In this document: positions 46,173 to 55,626 of the stretch, in pieces
How the letters are laid out: every line of letters starts with the position of its first letter
Numbering within the stretch: the stretch's first letter is position 1
Assembly (NCBI GenBank): GCA_030694425.1
Contig: JAUXYI010000012.1
Span: forward strand, 1-64,000
Origin: Thermodesulfovibrionia bacterium
Lineage (GTDB): Bacteria; Nitrospirota; Thermodesulfovibrionia; UBA6902; BMS3Bbin08
Direction of reading: 5' to 3'
Length of the DNA stretch: 64,000 nucleotides
The notes under the pieces: generated by a model
The model's input: only the letters and a program-made list of their open reading frames with translations
Told to the model about the DNA's origin: nothing
The model's database searches: none
Position numbers and translations under genes: made by a program

Positions 46173-47585
46173 TCATTTTGAATTTTTAATTATCTTCTCA
46201 GCCATTTCAATCCCGCATTCAATTGTATGGTCCATATTATAATATCTGAACATGCCGCTTCTGCCGATTATGTGGAGATTTTTAAAGTTCTGCAAATAAT
46301 TTAGGATCTTATTATAATGCCCTTCATATCCTACCTCAAAAATAGGATATGCATTAGGCACCCTTACTATGCAGCTATCAATAACTTCATCCTTTTTGGT
46401 AAATCCCAGCCTCCCCAGATGTTCTACGGTAATAGATGTAAGTTCTTCATCACTTAGATTCCATAGCTTATCTCCCTCGGAGCAGAAATATTCAGACACA
46501 ATATGGGTTTTCCCTTCAGGCGCCATATGCGGACTCCAGTTTTTTGGCTCATGTATTCTTCCCAGTAATATGTCCTGCTCGGGCAGATACAGCCATGTAA
46601 GGTCAGTAACCCTTTCACGATTCAGCATAACTGTCACTACTACAAAGTCCCTATATTTTAGTTGGGAGGCTGCTTTAAGTATATCCTGTGGCGGAAGGGG
46701 TGTAAGCATTCTTATGAGGTTTGTTAATGGTATGCTGGAAATAAATTCACTGCCTTCAACATCATAAATTTGATCACAGTTTTTTGCGTTCAGGCTCTTT
46801 ACAACAAAACCCTCATGCCTTACCTGCGCGACCCTGGTATTTGTAAATACTGAGTTTCCCTTCTCTATCCCTTCTTTAAGTTTGTCAGAAATCTGTCCAA
46901 TCCCCATCGGAGGATATAAGAACTTATCAACAAGAGTGTCTACCTTCTGTCCGCTAAATTTAAAAAATGCATTTTTGATGGCTACCCAAAGGGAAAGACC
47001 TTTTATCCTTTGTGCCACCCATTCCTTAGATATTTTATTGCACTCAACACCCCATACCTTTTCACTATATTCTTTAAAGTAGAGGTTGAACATGGTGCGT
47101 CCAAAATTACTTACTACCCAGTCTTCAAGGGAAATATCGTCATCCTCTTTTGTAAATCTCTTAATCTTTTCTGCCCCGTAGTCGGTCACTATTTTTAATG
47201 TAGTTGCTACACCCAAACCAAACATCGCATTAAAAGGTTTCAGGGGGTAATCAAAAAATTTATTCCGCATAAATATCTTGCTTGTTCGGTTAACTGAAAG
47301 CAGTTCTCCATTCATCAGGTCTATCACAAACTTATTAATTTTCTCATTTTGTGTAAAAAACCTGTGACCGCCAAGGTCAAACCGGAACCCGCCTTTTAAG
47401 ATTGTCTTTGAAAGTCCTCCTACTGCAGCATCACTTTCAAAGACCTTGACATTAAGTCCGGCTTTGGTTAAAACATATCCGGCAGAGAGGCCTGCAAGAC
47501 CTCCTCCAAGTATAATATTGGCGTTTTCACCTGTTATTGATGAAGGGTTTGAAAGAGGTGATAAATTATCAGGAAAGGAATCCAT
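46173..47585 (-). CDS. FAD-dependent protoporphyrinogen oxidase/amine oxidase-like oxidoreductase
   Basis: NIILGGGLAGLSAGYVLTKAGLNVKVFESDAAVGGLSKTI...GGHRFFTQNEKIN; IIGRSGMFRYYNMDHTIECG. Confidence 0.88.
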   Translation of the reverse strand: MDSFPDNLSPLSNPSSITGENANIILGGGLAGLSAGYVLTKAGLNVKVFESDAAVGGLSKTILKGGFRFDLGGHRFFTQNEKINKFVIDLMNGELLSVNRTSKIFMRNKFFDYPLKPFNAMFGLGVATTLKIVTDYGAEKIKRFTKEDDDISLEDWVVSNFGRTMFNLYFKEYSEKVWGVECNKISKEWVAQRIKGLSLWVAIKNAFFKFSGQKVDTLVDKFLYPPMGIGQISDKLKEGIEKGNSVFTNTRVAQVRHEGFVVKSLNAKNCDQIYDVEGSEFISSIPLTNLIRMLTPLPPQDILKAASQLKYRDFVVVTVMLNRERVTDLTWLYLPEQDILLGRIHEPKNWSPHMAPEGKTHIVSEYFCSEGDKLWNLSDEELTSITVEHLGRLGFTKKDEVIDSCIVRVPNAYPIFEVGYEGHYNKILNYLQNFKNLHIIGRSGMFRYYNMDHTIECGIEMAEKIIKNSK

Positions 47586-47599
47586 ATCTTATATAAAAA

Positions 47600-47633
47600 T
47601 TTTCGGGGCAATCACTATTGACTGCCCCGAAAA
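47600..47633. terminator. Intrinsic terminator hairpin
   Basis: ttttcggggcaatcactattgactgccccgaaaa. Confidence 0.65.
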
Positions 47634-47664
47634 TAATAGCAAGATTAAAAAGTCTTCCGGGCTT

Positions 47665-47880
47665 TTAATAGCCTGGTGCTTTTTTGCCTGTCTCAGGAGC
47701 CTTTGGAGACTCTGGAGCTTTTTCAGGAGCAGCCGGTGCAGGAGCAGGCGCGGGTTCTGCAGGGGGAGCTGGTTGAGTAACAGTCTCTTCCTGTTTAGGT
47801 GCTTCTTTTTTCTGGCAGGAAACTAAAAAAAGTCCTGAGACTAACATTACACCTATAAGCAATACCAGTAATTTTTTCAT
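47665..47880 (-). CDS. Small Pro/Ala-rich predicted lipoprotein
   Basis: MKKLLVLLIGVMLVSGLFLVSCQKKEAPKQEETVTQPAPPAEPAPAPAP; lipobox LVSC. Confidence 0.7.
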   Translation of the reverse strand: MKKLLVLLIGVMLVSGLFLVSCQKKEAPKQEETVTQPAPPAEPAPAPAPAAPEKAPESPKAPETGKKAPGY

Positions 47881-47947
47881 CTTTCTTCCCTCCTTTCTTA
47901 AGATGTTAAAGGGTTTATCCCTTTTTGTAACCTAACTTATTATAGCT

Positions 47948-48409
47948 TTATCTTGCAATTAATACGGGAATCTCTGCCCTGTTTGCCACCTCTCTGCTGA
48001 CACTCCCCATAAAAAGATGGCTAACCCTTTTGCCTCTGGAGCCGATTATAATCATATCAGCTCCTTCTTCTTTTGCAGCATTAAGGATCTCCTCGGCAGG
48101 GTTTCCCATTTTCTTAAGGGGTTTAATCCCGGTAATACCGTTGTCTTCCAATGCCTTTTTATAAGAGCTTATTATCTCCTCCGCCTTTTTGTCAAGGGCT
48201 ACCTTATATTCTGTCCCTTCCAGCACTTCCTTTAAAGTAGATACTTCTGCATCACCAAGCATGTCTGTCAGCAAGGACCTGCCTTCAAATCTTTCCACAT
48301 AAAGCAAAATCACAGTTTCTGGGCGCACACACGAAAACAGGCGGCTGAACGCGGGGACCGTTGCCTTTGAGCCTTTTGTATCATCCACTGCAATTAATAT
48401 CTTTTTCAT
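47948..48409 (-). CDS. Universal stress protein (UspA family)
   Basis: KKILIAVDDTKGSKATVPAF...ADMIIIGSRGKRVSHLFMGSVSREVANRAEIPVLIAR. Confidence 0.95.
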   Translation of the reverse strand: MKKILIAVDDTKGSKATVPAFSRLFSCVRPETVILLYVERFEGRSLLTDMLGDAEVSTLKEVLEGTEYKVALDKKAEEIISSYKKALEDNGITGIKPLKKMGNPAEEILNAAKEEGADMIIIGSRGKRVSHLFMGSVSREVANRAEIPVLIAR

Positions 48410-48442
48410 ACCCCTCCTCCTGTTGTTCAGGATTTTAAGACA

Positions 48443-48685
48443 CTACTTCTTTTTGCCAAAGGTGTTTCTTATTGGACTCCAGAGCAGTACGCCAGCAAAG
48501 ATAGCGATTATAACTACCATTGTTCCATAGTCAACACCTCTCACAACTGAACCTCCTCCATAACCTCCTGATGCTGCTGCATGAATGTCTGCCACCTTTT
48601 CATGAAGTCCTGTCTGGCTGTAAACCAGTAAAAGCCCGAGAATTCCGACTACGATAAGAATTATAGCTACCAATGGTGTCTTCAT
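48443..48685 (-). CDS. Small two-TM membrane protein
   Basis: MKTPLVAIILIVVGILGLLLVYSQTG...DYGTMVVIIAIFAGVLLWSPIRNTFGKKK. Confidence 0.65.
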   Translation of the reverse strand: MKTPLVAIILIVVGILGLLLVYSQTGLHEKVADIHAAASGGYGGGSVVRGVDYGTMVVIIAIFAGVLLWSPIRNTFGKKK

Positions 48686-48696
48686 TACAGCCTCCT

Positions 48697-48948
48697 TTAT
48701 CCTTTTTTAATCCTGAATATTATTTTACCGCCTTCCTGCTTCCTCTCCGTCAATTCGTGTCCTGCCTGATCCAGCATCTGAATTATGGTCTCGGCTGACG
48801 AAGGGTTGTCAAATATCATTTCCAATGTCTCGCCCTCGCCCATCTTTTCAAGAGATTTCTTGCAGTATATCTGGGGATGCGGACAAACATATCCGCATAC
48901 ATCAAGCATATAAGTTCCTTCACCTTTTTTTTCAAATTTCATTGCCAT
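48697..48948 (-). CDS. TusA/SirA-family sulfur-carrier protein
   Basis: Start MAMKFEKKGEG with upstream AGGAGGA; LDVCGYVCPHPQIYCKKSLEKMGEGETLEMIFDNPSSAETI. Confidence 0.88.
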   Translation of the reverse strand: MAMKFEKKGEGTYMLDVCGYVCPHPQIYCKKSLEKMGEGETLEMIFDNPSSAETIIQMLDQAGHELTERKQEGGKIIFRIKKG

Positions 48949-48980
48949 AAAGAACTTCCTCCTTTTTATTTTAGTGTCAG

Positions 48981-49036
48981 TGTCATGGTTCGGCAAGCTC
49001 ACCATGACATTGTCACCCTGAGCTTGCCGAAGGGTC
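48981..49036. repeat. Palindromic repeat (tgtcatggttcggcaagctcaccatgaca/cctgagcttgccgaaggg)
   Basis: Nested dyads tgtcatggt..accatgaca and ttcggcaagctc..gagcttgccgaa. Confidence 0.7.
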
Positions 49037-49039
49037 ACT

Positions 49040-50500
49040 TTAAAATGCTTCCATTTCTTTTGCCATCTTCCTCTCAGACCACCAGTTAAAGAACTTAACT
49101 CCAATAAATGCGCCTGTTACCATGCCTATCCCATAGAGCCATCCGCTTGGGTCGCCTCCGGCAACTCTGATAAAGAAAGCGCCGATATTGCAGCCGAGCG
49201 CAGGTCGTGAACCTATTCCCATCAGCAATCCACCAATAAGTCCCCATGCTATAAGTTCACCTTTAGGCAGTTTAAACTTGAATTCGTTGCTCAATCTCGC
49301 CATAACCATAGCGCCAAAAACTATGCCTAAAGACATCCATAGCGCAGGATTCCGCCAGAGTTCAGGAAGTCCGTTGTTTACGCCAAAGAATATATTATCA
49401 CGCATATCCCAACCGAATTTTTGCAGTATCCACGCACCGAGTTGTGCTTCCTGGCTTGTGATATACCAGTAACCCGGATCAAACACTGTCCCGCCGGTTG
49501 CAACATCAGCAGTATGCCCCATCTTGGTAAGAAGCTTTCCAAAGTTATCAGCTCCAAATTTAAGATGCATCCCTTTCATGACAAATATATGGAGTCCGGC
49601 AGTTATGCCGATCAAAACCCCCATAAGTGTTGTCCTTTTGGATGCTGTTATCATCTTCCACATTCCAGCCAGTTCATCCCCAAAACCGGTTGTCCTGCCC
49701 TTTTCTTTTGTCCTCTTCTTGATAAAGCCTTTCCTTATATAAACAGCATAGATAACACAGAGCAGCGCCAATGCAGGTATGATAGCGGTTATCAGCGAAT
49801 CCGCTATAAAATACTTCCATGCTCCCGGGAGCGCCTCTGACATGGCTTTTGTCCCTGAGAGCTGAACAGACGGCAGATCCCAGATATAGCCGCTGAGATA
49901 AACATCAAACCATGATGTAACCTTTTCAGGAGGGACTGCGCTGGAAGCCGGTATTTCTTTAAGGGCAGATGATGCTATCCATGATTTCGGAAGAAACTTA
50001 TTAAATATCCCTCCAAGGTCAACAAATATTGCCTGCCCGATGGAAAGACCGAAAAACGCTGCAAGAAACGATGTTCCATTGCCCTCGCCTATTTTATAGA
50101 GGGACCCCGATGCACACCCTCCTGCGAGAACCATTCCAACGCCAAAAATCAAACCTGCGATTAGTGTGTGCGGCCCAAAAGGAGCAGGATGGAATGTGCT
50201 CATATTAGTTGAAGCAAGGGTCGCCTGAATAAAACTGAAGAAAACAAGGGCCACAAGGATACCGACAGCCATCCTTGGAACTCCAGCAGCGAACAGGTCC
50301 CTTGAAGCTGAAGCAAAACAAAACCTACCGTACTGCAGCATCATGCCATAAGCAAAACCAAACCAGATATACGGTATCAGATACATGTAGAATACATTTG
50401 CACTGTAGTACATCATACTGATAACAATAAGGACACCGGTTATCGCAAATGCCCAGAGTTTATTTTTTTTATCACTGGTATTTACTGCTTCTATTTCCAT
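49040..50500 (-). CDS. YeeE/YedE family (thiosulfate transporter-like) membrane protein
   Basis: MLQYGRFCFASASRDLF; FGVGMVLAGGCASGSLYKIGEGN; GLLMGIGSRPALGCNIGAFF. Confidence 0.93.
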   Translation of the reverse strand: MEIEAVNTSDKKNKLWAFAITGVLIVISMMYYSANVFYMYLIPYIWFGFAYGMMLQYGRFCFASASRDLFAAGVPRMAVGILVALVFFSFIQATLASTNMSTFHPAPFGPHTLIAGLIFGVGMVLAGGCASGSLYKIGEGNGTSFLAAFFGLSIGQAIFVDLGGIFNKFLPKSWIASSALKEIPASSAVPPEKVTSWFDVYLSGYIWDLPSVQLSGTKAMSEALPGAWKYFIADSLITAIIPALALLCVIYAVYIRKGFIKKRTKEKGRTTGFGDELAGMWKMITASKRTTLMGVLIGITAGLHIFVMKGMHLKFGADNFGKLLTKMGHTADVATGGTVFDPGYWYITSQEAQLGAWILQKFGWDMRDNIFFGVNNGLPELWRNPALWMSLGIVFGAMVMARLSNEFKFKLPKGELIAWGLIGGLLMGIGSRPALGCNIGAFFIRVAGGDPSGWLYGIGMVTGAFIGVKFFNWWSERKMAKEMEAF

Positions 50501-50526
50501 AGCGCTACTACCTCCATTTTTAATTT

Positions 50527-51603
50527 TTACCTTGGCCCGCTTACCCTGGGTAAGCTGTCATCGTTGCCATATACAATCCAACTGTCATGATAAATAGCTA
50601 TATCTTTGAACCCAAGAAGCCTGAGCACAAAATAACTGAATGAAATCCTGTTTGCTATGTAGCAGTAAAGGACTGTTTTCTTATTTTTGTCTAATGGCAG
50701 ATACATCTTGTCAAGCTTCTCTATTGGTTTTAGTTTAAGGGTTTTCATATCAGCAAACTGCAGAAAGTGAGGCACATTAAGAACGGTATTGGGAATACGG
50801 CCGGAGTGAGTCACGGCTTTTGCCAGAAAATGTCCCGGAGGCGATACAGCCTTGCCGAGATATTCATCAATAAGCCTTGAATCAACAAGCTGAACATCCT
50901 TTATTTCTCCTCTTGCTATCTTTGCTGCTTCATCTGTTGTTGCAAGTTTGCTGCTTATTATCTTAGCCTTAAAATCTGATGGGGGAAGTTTACTTTCTTT
51001 CTGCTCAACTGATTTCCCTTCAGCAACCCATGCATCAAAACCGCCATCAAGGATTCTGACATCCTTATGTCCGAGATATTCCAGCGTGAAAAATGGAACT
51101 GCGTGGTAGCCCGGAAGGATGTCCGTGCGGTCGCTGTACACCACCACAGTTTTGTCATGGGTGATGCCGGCACGCGCAAAGAGTTTTTCCAGATATTCAA
51201 TCGGCTTCATGCTCAAGCTGGCTATCAGGGTTTTTTTGTCAAGTTTTCCGTCTTCTATAGCCTGTCTGATGGGTTCAAAGTCATAATCGGACTTCATCTT
51301 TCCTACTATAGGAATTATCTTTTCAGTATCTCTGATAAGCACATGGCAGCGGGCTCCGAGACTGATAGCACCGGGAATGTGTCCATCATTGTATGATTCC
51401 TTGTCCCTGCAGTCAAGCACAACCCATTTCCCCATATTCGTTTCTATATCTGTAGGTGTTACCAACAAGTGAGGATTGGGCTGTACCTGCTCAGGCTTCG
51501 GTTTACATCCAGGTCCGATTATAATCAACAGCAAAGCAATAACAAAAAATAGCGAACTTCTATTACGCATCATCTTAAACATTAGATTTTTCTTTACTTC
51601 CAC
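50527..51603 (-). CDS. Exported tandem-rhodanese sulfurtransferase-like protein
   Basis: N-terminal hydrophobic segment; WVVLDCRDKESYNDGHIPGAISLG; VVVYSDRTDILPGYHAVPFFTLEYLGHKDVRILDGGFDAW; TVLYCYIANRISFSYFVLRLLGF. Confidence 0.9.
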   Translation of the reverse strand: MEVKKNLMFKMMRNRSSLFFVIALLLIIIGPGCKPKPEQVQPNPHLLVTPTDIETNMGKWVVLDCRDKESYNDGHIPGAISLGARCHVLIRDTEKIIPIVGKMKSDYDFEPIRQAIEDGKLDKKTLIASLSMKPIEYLEKLFARAGITHDKTVVVYSDRTDILPGYHAVPFFTLEYLGHKDVRILDGGFDAWVAEGKSVEQKESKLPPSDFKAKIISSKLATTDEAAKIARGEIKDVQLVDSRLIDEYLGKAVSPPGHFLAKAVTHSGRIPNTVLNVPHFLQFADMKTLKLKPIEKLDKMYLPLDKNKKTVLYCYIANRISFSYFVLRLLGFKDIAIYHDSWIVYGNDDSLPRVSGPR

Positions 51604-51849
51604 CTTATCCCTCCTTGTCGTTTGATATTGATTATTTTTGCAATACCTTGAAATTCAAGATATTGTGGGAATCTCATTATTCATAAAACCACCCTTTTTA
51701 TTTCTTGTGACAGTGACAATATCAATAACAAAAAAATTAAATAATTGTCAACTTAAATTTTCCTTTTCATATATAAAATTTTGTTATAAAATCATAACAG
51801 AACAGGTTGTTTGTGAAAAAGGCAGAGCAGTGACAGTAAAAAAAGATAT

Positions 51850-52068
51850 ATGGACGAAATTAAAGAGATAAAACCTTCCACAAGGGTAGTGGATATTATC
51901 AGCAACTTTCCAGAGCTTGCCGATTACTTTCTGAATCTGGGTATCTGCGGCTGCGGGTATAAGTGGGAAAGTGATTATTACTGGACGCTGGAGAGGGTAG
52001 CAAAGGAGAAAGGCTTAGACCTCAAGGCACTCCTTGAAGGCCTGAATAAAAAGATAAAATCATCTTAA
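51850..52068 (+). CDS. DUF1858-like small protein
   Basis: IKPSTRVVDIISNFPELADYFLNLGICGCGYKWESDYYWTLERVAKEKGLDLKALLEGLN. Confidence 0.7.
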   Translation: MDEIKEIKPSTRVVDIISNFPELADYFLNLGICGCGYKWESDYYWTLERVAKEKGLDLKALLEGLNKKIKSS

Positions 52069-53858
52069 TAGTATACAGTTACAATTGTCCTGTACTGAAA
52101 TATATCCTCTGAGATTTTAAAGACCCTGAAATGGTGGTATCCTTTTATCTTCTGTGAAATATAATCTGGAGGGTTTGTCTCTAAATCATCGGATATTATC
52201 ACCACAGCCCTTGCTGAATCTTCACTGCCGCCAGCATAATAGGCTGGATTTTTATATGCCCATGTAAACCTTAAAGGAGATTTTTCAATCTCCTCTGGGG
52301 ATTGGTAAAAGGCTGGCTCATAATAATAGATAATTCTTTTTGAAGTAAAGAGGTCAAGGATAGGCACTGAAGCCGCCTGATTAACAACTTGATTTGCTGA
52401 AGATATGGTTAAAACCTCTATATTTGCCGCGTCAATGGCATTTAAAAACATCCCGGCATTTTTTAGATTTACATAACTCGTTCTTTGTAAAAAAGGCAAA
52501 TATGTAAAAATTGCTATAACCAGCGAGGACATTACAGCACACGAAACAATAAATTTTCTGATTTCTTTGTTTTTGATTTCTTGCAGCCCGTAAGAAGCCA
52601 ATAGCGCAAACATGGGAAATGTTACCATGATGTAGCGTATCCTTTTTATCTGGAGCAAAACCACAATGAATACCAGGCAGCCTGCAATCAGGTATTTTAA
52701 ATCTTTTTTCCTGAAAGCCGCGTAAATTGAGTATAATGCTGCAATTGTTATAAAAGGATGTATCTGATAAAAAAATGAGGAAAGAAAACTCTCTCCCCAT
52801 CGCTTTAAACCCGGCTTTTGATATTCCTGCAAAAACTTGATTTGCCCTGAAATAACATCAAACTTAAATAAGATTACAACTCCGATAAAAAAACCAGCTA
52901 TCAGGATAATTAATGCAGTACGGTAAATATAATTACGAATTCGGAATTCAGAGGCAACAAATCCCCCTTCACCCCCCTTTACTACAGGGGGAAAGGGGGG
53001 ATTTGAGCCTTTTAGCAAGTAAACAATAAATATAACAGCCAAAACAGATAGCATCAGCCATGTTGAATACTTGGAGAAAAAGGCGAGGAATACAGTAATA
53101 GATGAAATAACAATCCATACCCCTCCTCTATTCATAGCCTTAATAAAAGTAAAAATCAGAAGTGTAAGTAAAAACATAGTGGGGATATCAACAAGCATGA
53201 GCGGCACCTGCGTAAAAAGGTAAGGCATTCCTAACAATGCTATGCCAGCAAAAAAACCCGTCTCCTCGTCCCAGAGTATCTTCCCTATCTTGTAGGTAAG
53301 GACAACAGTCATTGAGAATAGAAAGGTTGTGAATATCTGGATGTAAAGCCTGGATTCTCCTAAGAACTTAAAAATCAAACCGTATAAAAAAGGTACAAGG
53401 GGCAGGTCTGTCCATGCATTAATGCCTCTGCCCCATTCCTGTAAAAAATATTTTATTCCGTATATTTCAAGATGCTTCGCCTGGGTAAAATATCTTGAAA
53501 CATCTACAATAACCTCTGGTTCTTTCCAGAAAAACACACATGCTATAAATGAGGAAAAAAAAAGGAATAAAGACGGGTTGCGCTCAGGGAATGCAGATTT
53601 TGAAAATAAATAAGCAGCGATTATTCCAAAAACTATAATAAGAAATATCCTGTTTATATCTACACCGATAAATGTCCACTGCCAGCTTGTGAGCCTGTTG
53701 TCATCAGCGGTTCGGAAGATAAAGAGGAGGAGAAATACAATAAAAGTAAGCAGTGTGATTAAAACATAGTAAGCTTTTTGAGACGATGAGGCATTATTAC
53801 GCATTACCAGGTGTAGGGTTCGAGGATTCTCGCCTCGGCGAGCCGCATGAGGAGACAA
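52065..53858 (-). CDS. Glycosyltransferase family 39/ArnT-like membrane protein with in-frame repeat (real start probably near MRNNASSSQ)
   Basis: Multi-TM, INAWTDLPLVPFLYGLIFKFLGESRLYIQIFTTFLF; GFFAGIALLGMPYLFTQVPLMLVDIPTMFLL. Confidence 0.82.
   Translation of the reverse strand: MSPHAARRGENPRTLHLVMRNNASSSQKAYYVLITLLTFIVFLLLFIFRTADDNRLTSWQWTFIGVDINRIFLIIVFGIIAAYLFSKSAFPERNPSLFLFFSSFIACVFFWKEPEVIVDVSRYFTQAKHLEIYGIKYFLQEWGRGINAWTDLPLVPFLYGLIFKFLGESRLYIQIFTTFLFSMTVVLTYKIGKILWDEETGFFAGIALLGMPYLFTQVPLMLVDIPTMFLLTLLIFTFIKAMNRGGVWIVISSITVFLAFFSKYSTWLMLSVLAVIFIVYLLKGSNPPFPPVVKGGEGGFVASEFRIRNYIYRTALIILIAGFFIGVVILFKFDVISGQIKFLQEYQKPGLKRWGESFLSSFFYQIHPFITIAALYSIYAAFRKKDLKYLIAGCLVFIVVLLQIKRIRYIMVTFPMFALLASYGLQEIKNKEIRKFIVSCAVMSSLVIAIFTYLPFLQRTSYVNLKNAGMFLNAIDAANIEVLTISSANQVVNQAASVPILDLFTSKRIIYYYEPAFYQSPEEIEKSPLRFTWAYKNPAYYAGGSEDSARAVVIISDDLETNPPDYISQKIKGYHHFRVFKISEDIFQYRTIVTVYY
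52960..53004. repeat. Palindromic repeat in frame inside GT39-like CDS
   Basis: aaatcccccttcaccccccttta..ctacagggggaaaggggggattt; encodes NPPFPPVVKGGEGGF. Confidence 0.92.
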
Positions 53859-53965
53859 GGATTCGAGGGTTCAAAAGACCGTAGAGCGTACTGCGTAATG
53901 CGTTTTAACGCCGTACTCAGTACGCTGTACTCATTACGAATTTACTTGTCCCCTTGAACACTTTT

Positions 53966-54136
53966 CTACCATGAGATTACCTTATCATGAAAAAATATCT
54001 CATCAATAATAGCGTCATATGATACGTCTTTTTTTGAAAGATTAATAACCTTTACATTATGTTCTTTTGATTGAACATCTATCACCTTTTTTGATAAATC
54101 CGTTGAGCCGTCATTTAATATATGGAGAATCTTCAT
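53966..54136 (-). CDS. Small DsrH/TusB-like protein (missed by ORF track)
   Basis: ATG 54136 to TAG 53966: MKILHILNDGSTDLSKKVIDVQSKEHNVKVINLSKKDVSYDAIIDEIFFHDKVISW; adjacent to DsrE-like gene. Confidence 0.6.
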   Translation of the reverse strand: MKILHILNDGSTDLSKKVIDVQSKEHNVKVINLSKKDVSYDAIIDEIFFHDKVISW

Positions 54137-54198
54137 ACTGCCTCCTTGAAATAATTAAACTCTTTAAACTGTTCAAACCGTTTGAACCGTTCAAGCGC

Positions 54199-54501
54199 CT
54201 ACAGCACAATGACCCTGTCAGCATTATGGTTCATTGTTGCATTATCAAACTGACTTCCGCACACTACCTGAGAAGGGATCCCCTCTTTGGAAACCCCTGC
54301 TTTTCCAGCGCTGTGGTCACAAAATCCCATACGAACACCCGATTTACTACAAAGACCTGTCACAGAAGGACTGCTAAGGAGTTTAACACCGTCATCCATC
54401 ATAAAAATAATTACTTCATGCCCTTTGGAAACAGCAGCATTTGTAAGACCTATTATATCCTGTGGATGTTTGTCTGTATTAACAAGAATACCCAGTTTCA
54501 T
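54199..54501 (-). CDS. DsrE/F-like family protein
   Basis: MKLGILVNTDKHPQDIIGLTNAAVSKGHEVIIFMMDDGVKLL...VRMGFCDHSAGKAG. Confidence 0.82.
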   Translation of the reverse strand: MKLGILVNTDKHPQDIIGLTNAAVSKGHEVIIFMMDDGVKLLSSPSVTGLCSKSGVRMGFCDHSAGKAGVSKEGIPSQVVCGSQFDNATMNHNADRVIVL

Positions 54502-54531
54502 AAACTCAACCTCCCTTTTTATTTAACGCAC

Positions 54532-55485
54532 TTATTTTTCTGCAGGATATTTTGCAGGGTCTAACCTATTACCCCATTCACCCCATGAACCTACATAATT
54601 CCTGACTTTTGGATAACCTAAGATATATTTAAGCACAAAATGTGTATCTGAAGCGCGCACGCCGCCCTGGCAGTAGACTATAATTTCTTTGTCTTTTGTA
54701 ACCCCTTTTGACTCATAGGCGGTTTTTAAATCACTAACCGATTTAAAGGTTCCATCATCATTAAGATTGGTAGGATAAAAATTAAGATTGATAGCGCTTG
54801 GAATATGTCCTGTCCTTTTATTGCCCATCGTTGTATCTGTTCCTTTATATTCTTCTACACCACGGGCATCTACTATCGCAACCTTTGGGTTTTTAAGATT
54901 TTGTAATACATAAACTGCGTCTGCCATTATAGACTCATCAGGCATTGCTTTATATTTTGCAGGTGTTATTTTTGCTGGCTCTCCTGTTGTTGGACGATTT
55001 TCACTTGCCCATTTTGTAATTCCGCCATTCAGGTAGCTCACATTTTTGTGACCATTATACTTCATAAGCCAGAACGCAGTAGCAATAAACGGATTTCCAC
55101 CCCCTGCACCATATATCACAACATGGGTATCATTGCTAATACCAAGGTTACCCATTAGAGACTCAAATTTCGCTTTGTCTGGAACTGCACCGCCATCTCC
55201 CAGCGCACCCATAAGACTACCGATATCAAGATATACAGAGCCAGTAATATGTTTTTTGTCAAAGTTTGCTTTATCATCCTGGACCATACTGGCTACATAT
55301 GCAAGGCTAATCTCTGGTTTTTTAAGATTCTCTGCAAGCCACTGGGTTTCTACAAGAGCGGGTATGCCATTAGCAAAAGCATTTTGATATCCTGAAAACA
55401 GACATAAGAAAAAGAACACCGTAAAAAGAACTGTTATAATTTTCCTGCTAAAAACCGCCCTCTTCCCCCTGCTAAATTCATGCAT
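54532..55485 (-). CDS. Exported sulfurtransferase (tandem rhodanese)
   Basis: LVETQWLAENLKKPEISLAYV; VVIYGAGGGNPFIATAFWLMKYNGHKNVSYLNGG; IIVYCQGGVRASDTHFVLKYILGY. Confidence 0.93.
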   Translation of the reverse strand: MHEFSRGKRAVFSRKIITVLFTVFFFLCLFSGYQNAFANGIPALVETQWLAENLKKPEISLAYVASMVQDDKANFDKKHITGSVYLDIGSLMGALGDGGAVPDKAKFESLMGNLGISNDTHVVIYGAGGGNPFIATAFWLMKYNGHKNVSYLNGGITKWASENRPTTGEPAKITPAKYKAMPDESIMADAVYVLQNLKNPKVAIVDARGVEEYKGTDTTMGNKRTGHIPSAINLNFYPTNLNDDGTFKSVSDLKTAYESKGVTKDKEIIVYCQGGVRASDTHFVLKYILGYPKVRNYVGSWGEWGNRLDPAKYPAEK

Positions 55486-55626
55486 TGCTTATACCTCCTT
55501 AATTATTAAAATATGCCTTGCTTTAATATGGCAAGGTTATTTCTGTTTTTTTAAAATGTTGCTTTAATATTAAGAAAACATACAAAGGTATTCTATGTCA
55601 AGTGCTTAATGTTAATATAATTTATT

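Noticed and set aside
47446-47826. 126-aa plus-strand ORF
   Set aside because: Antisense to the FAD oxidoreductase and the Pro/Ala-rich lipoprotein; the Arg/Ser/Phe-rich C-terminus is the reverse of the repeat-like lipoprotein tail.
48949-49104. N-terminal extension of the TusA ORF (MELSSLTGGLRGRWQ...)
   Set aside because: Consists of the 3' end of the yedE region plus a palindromic repeat; a good RBS (aggagga) precedes MAMKFEKKGEG at 48948.
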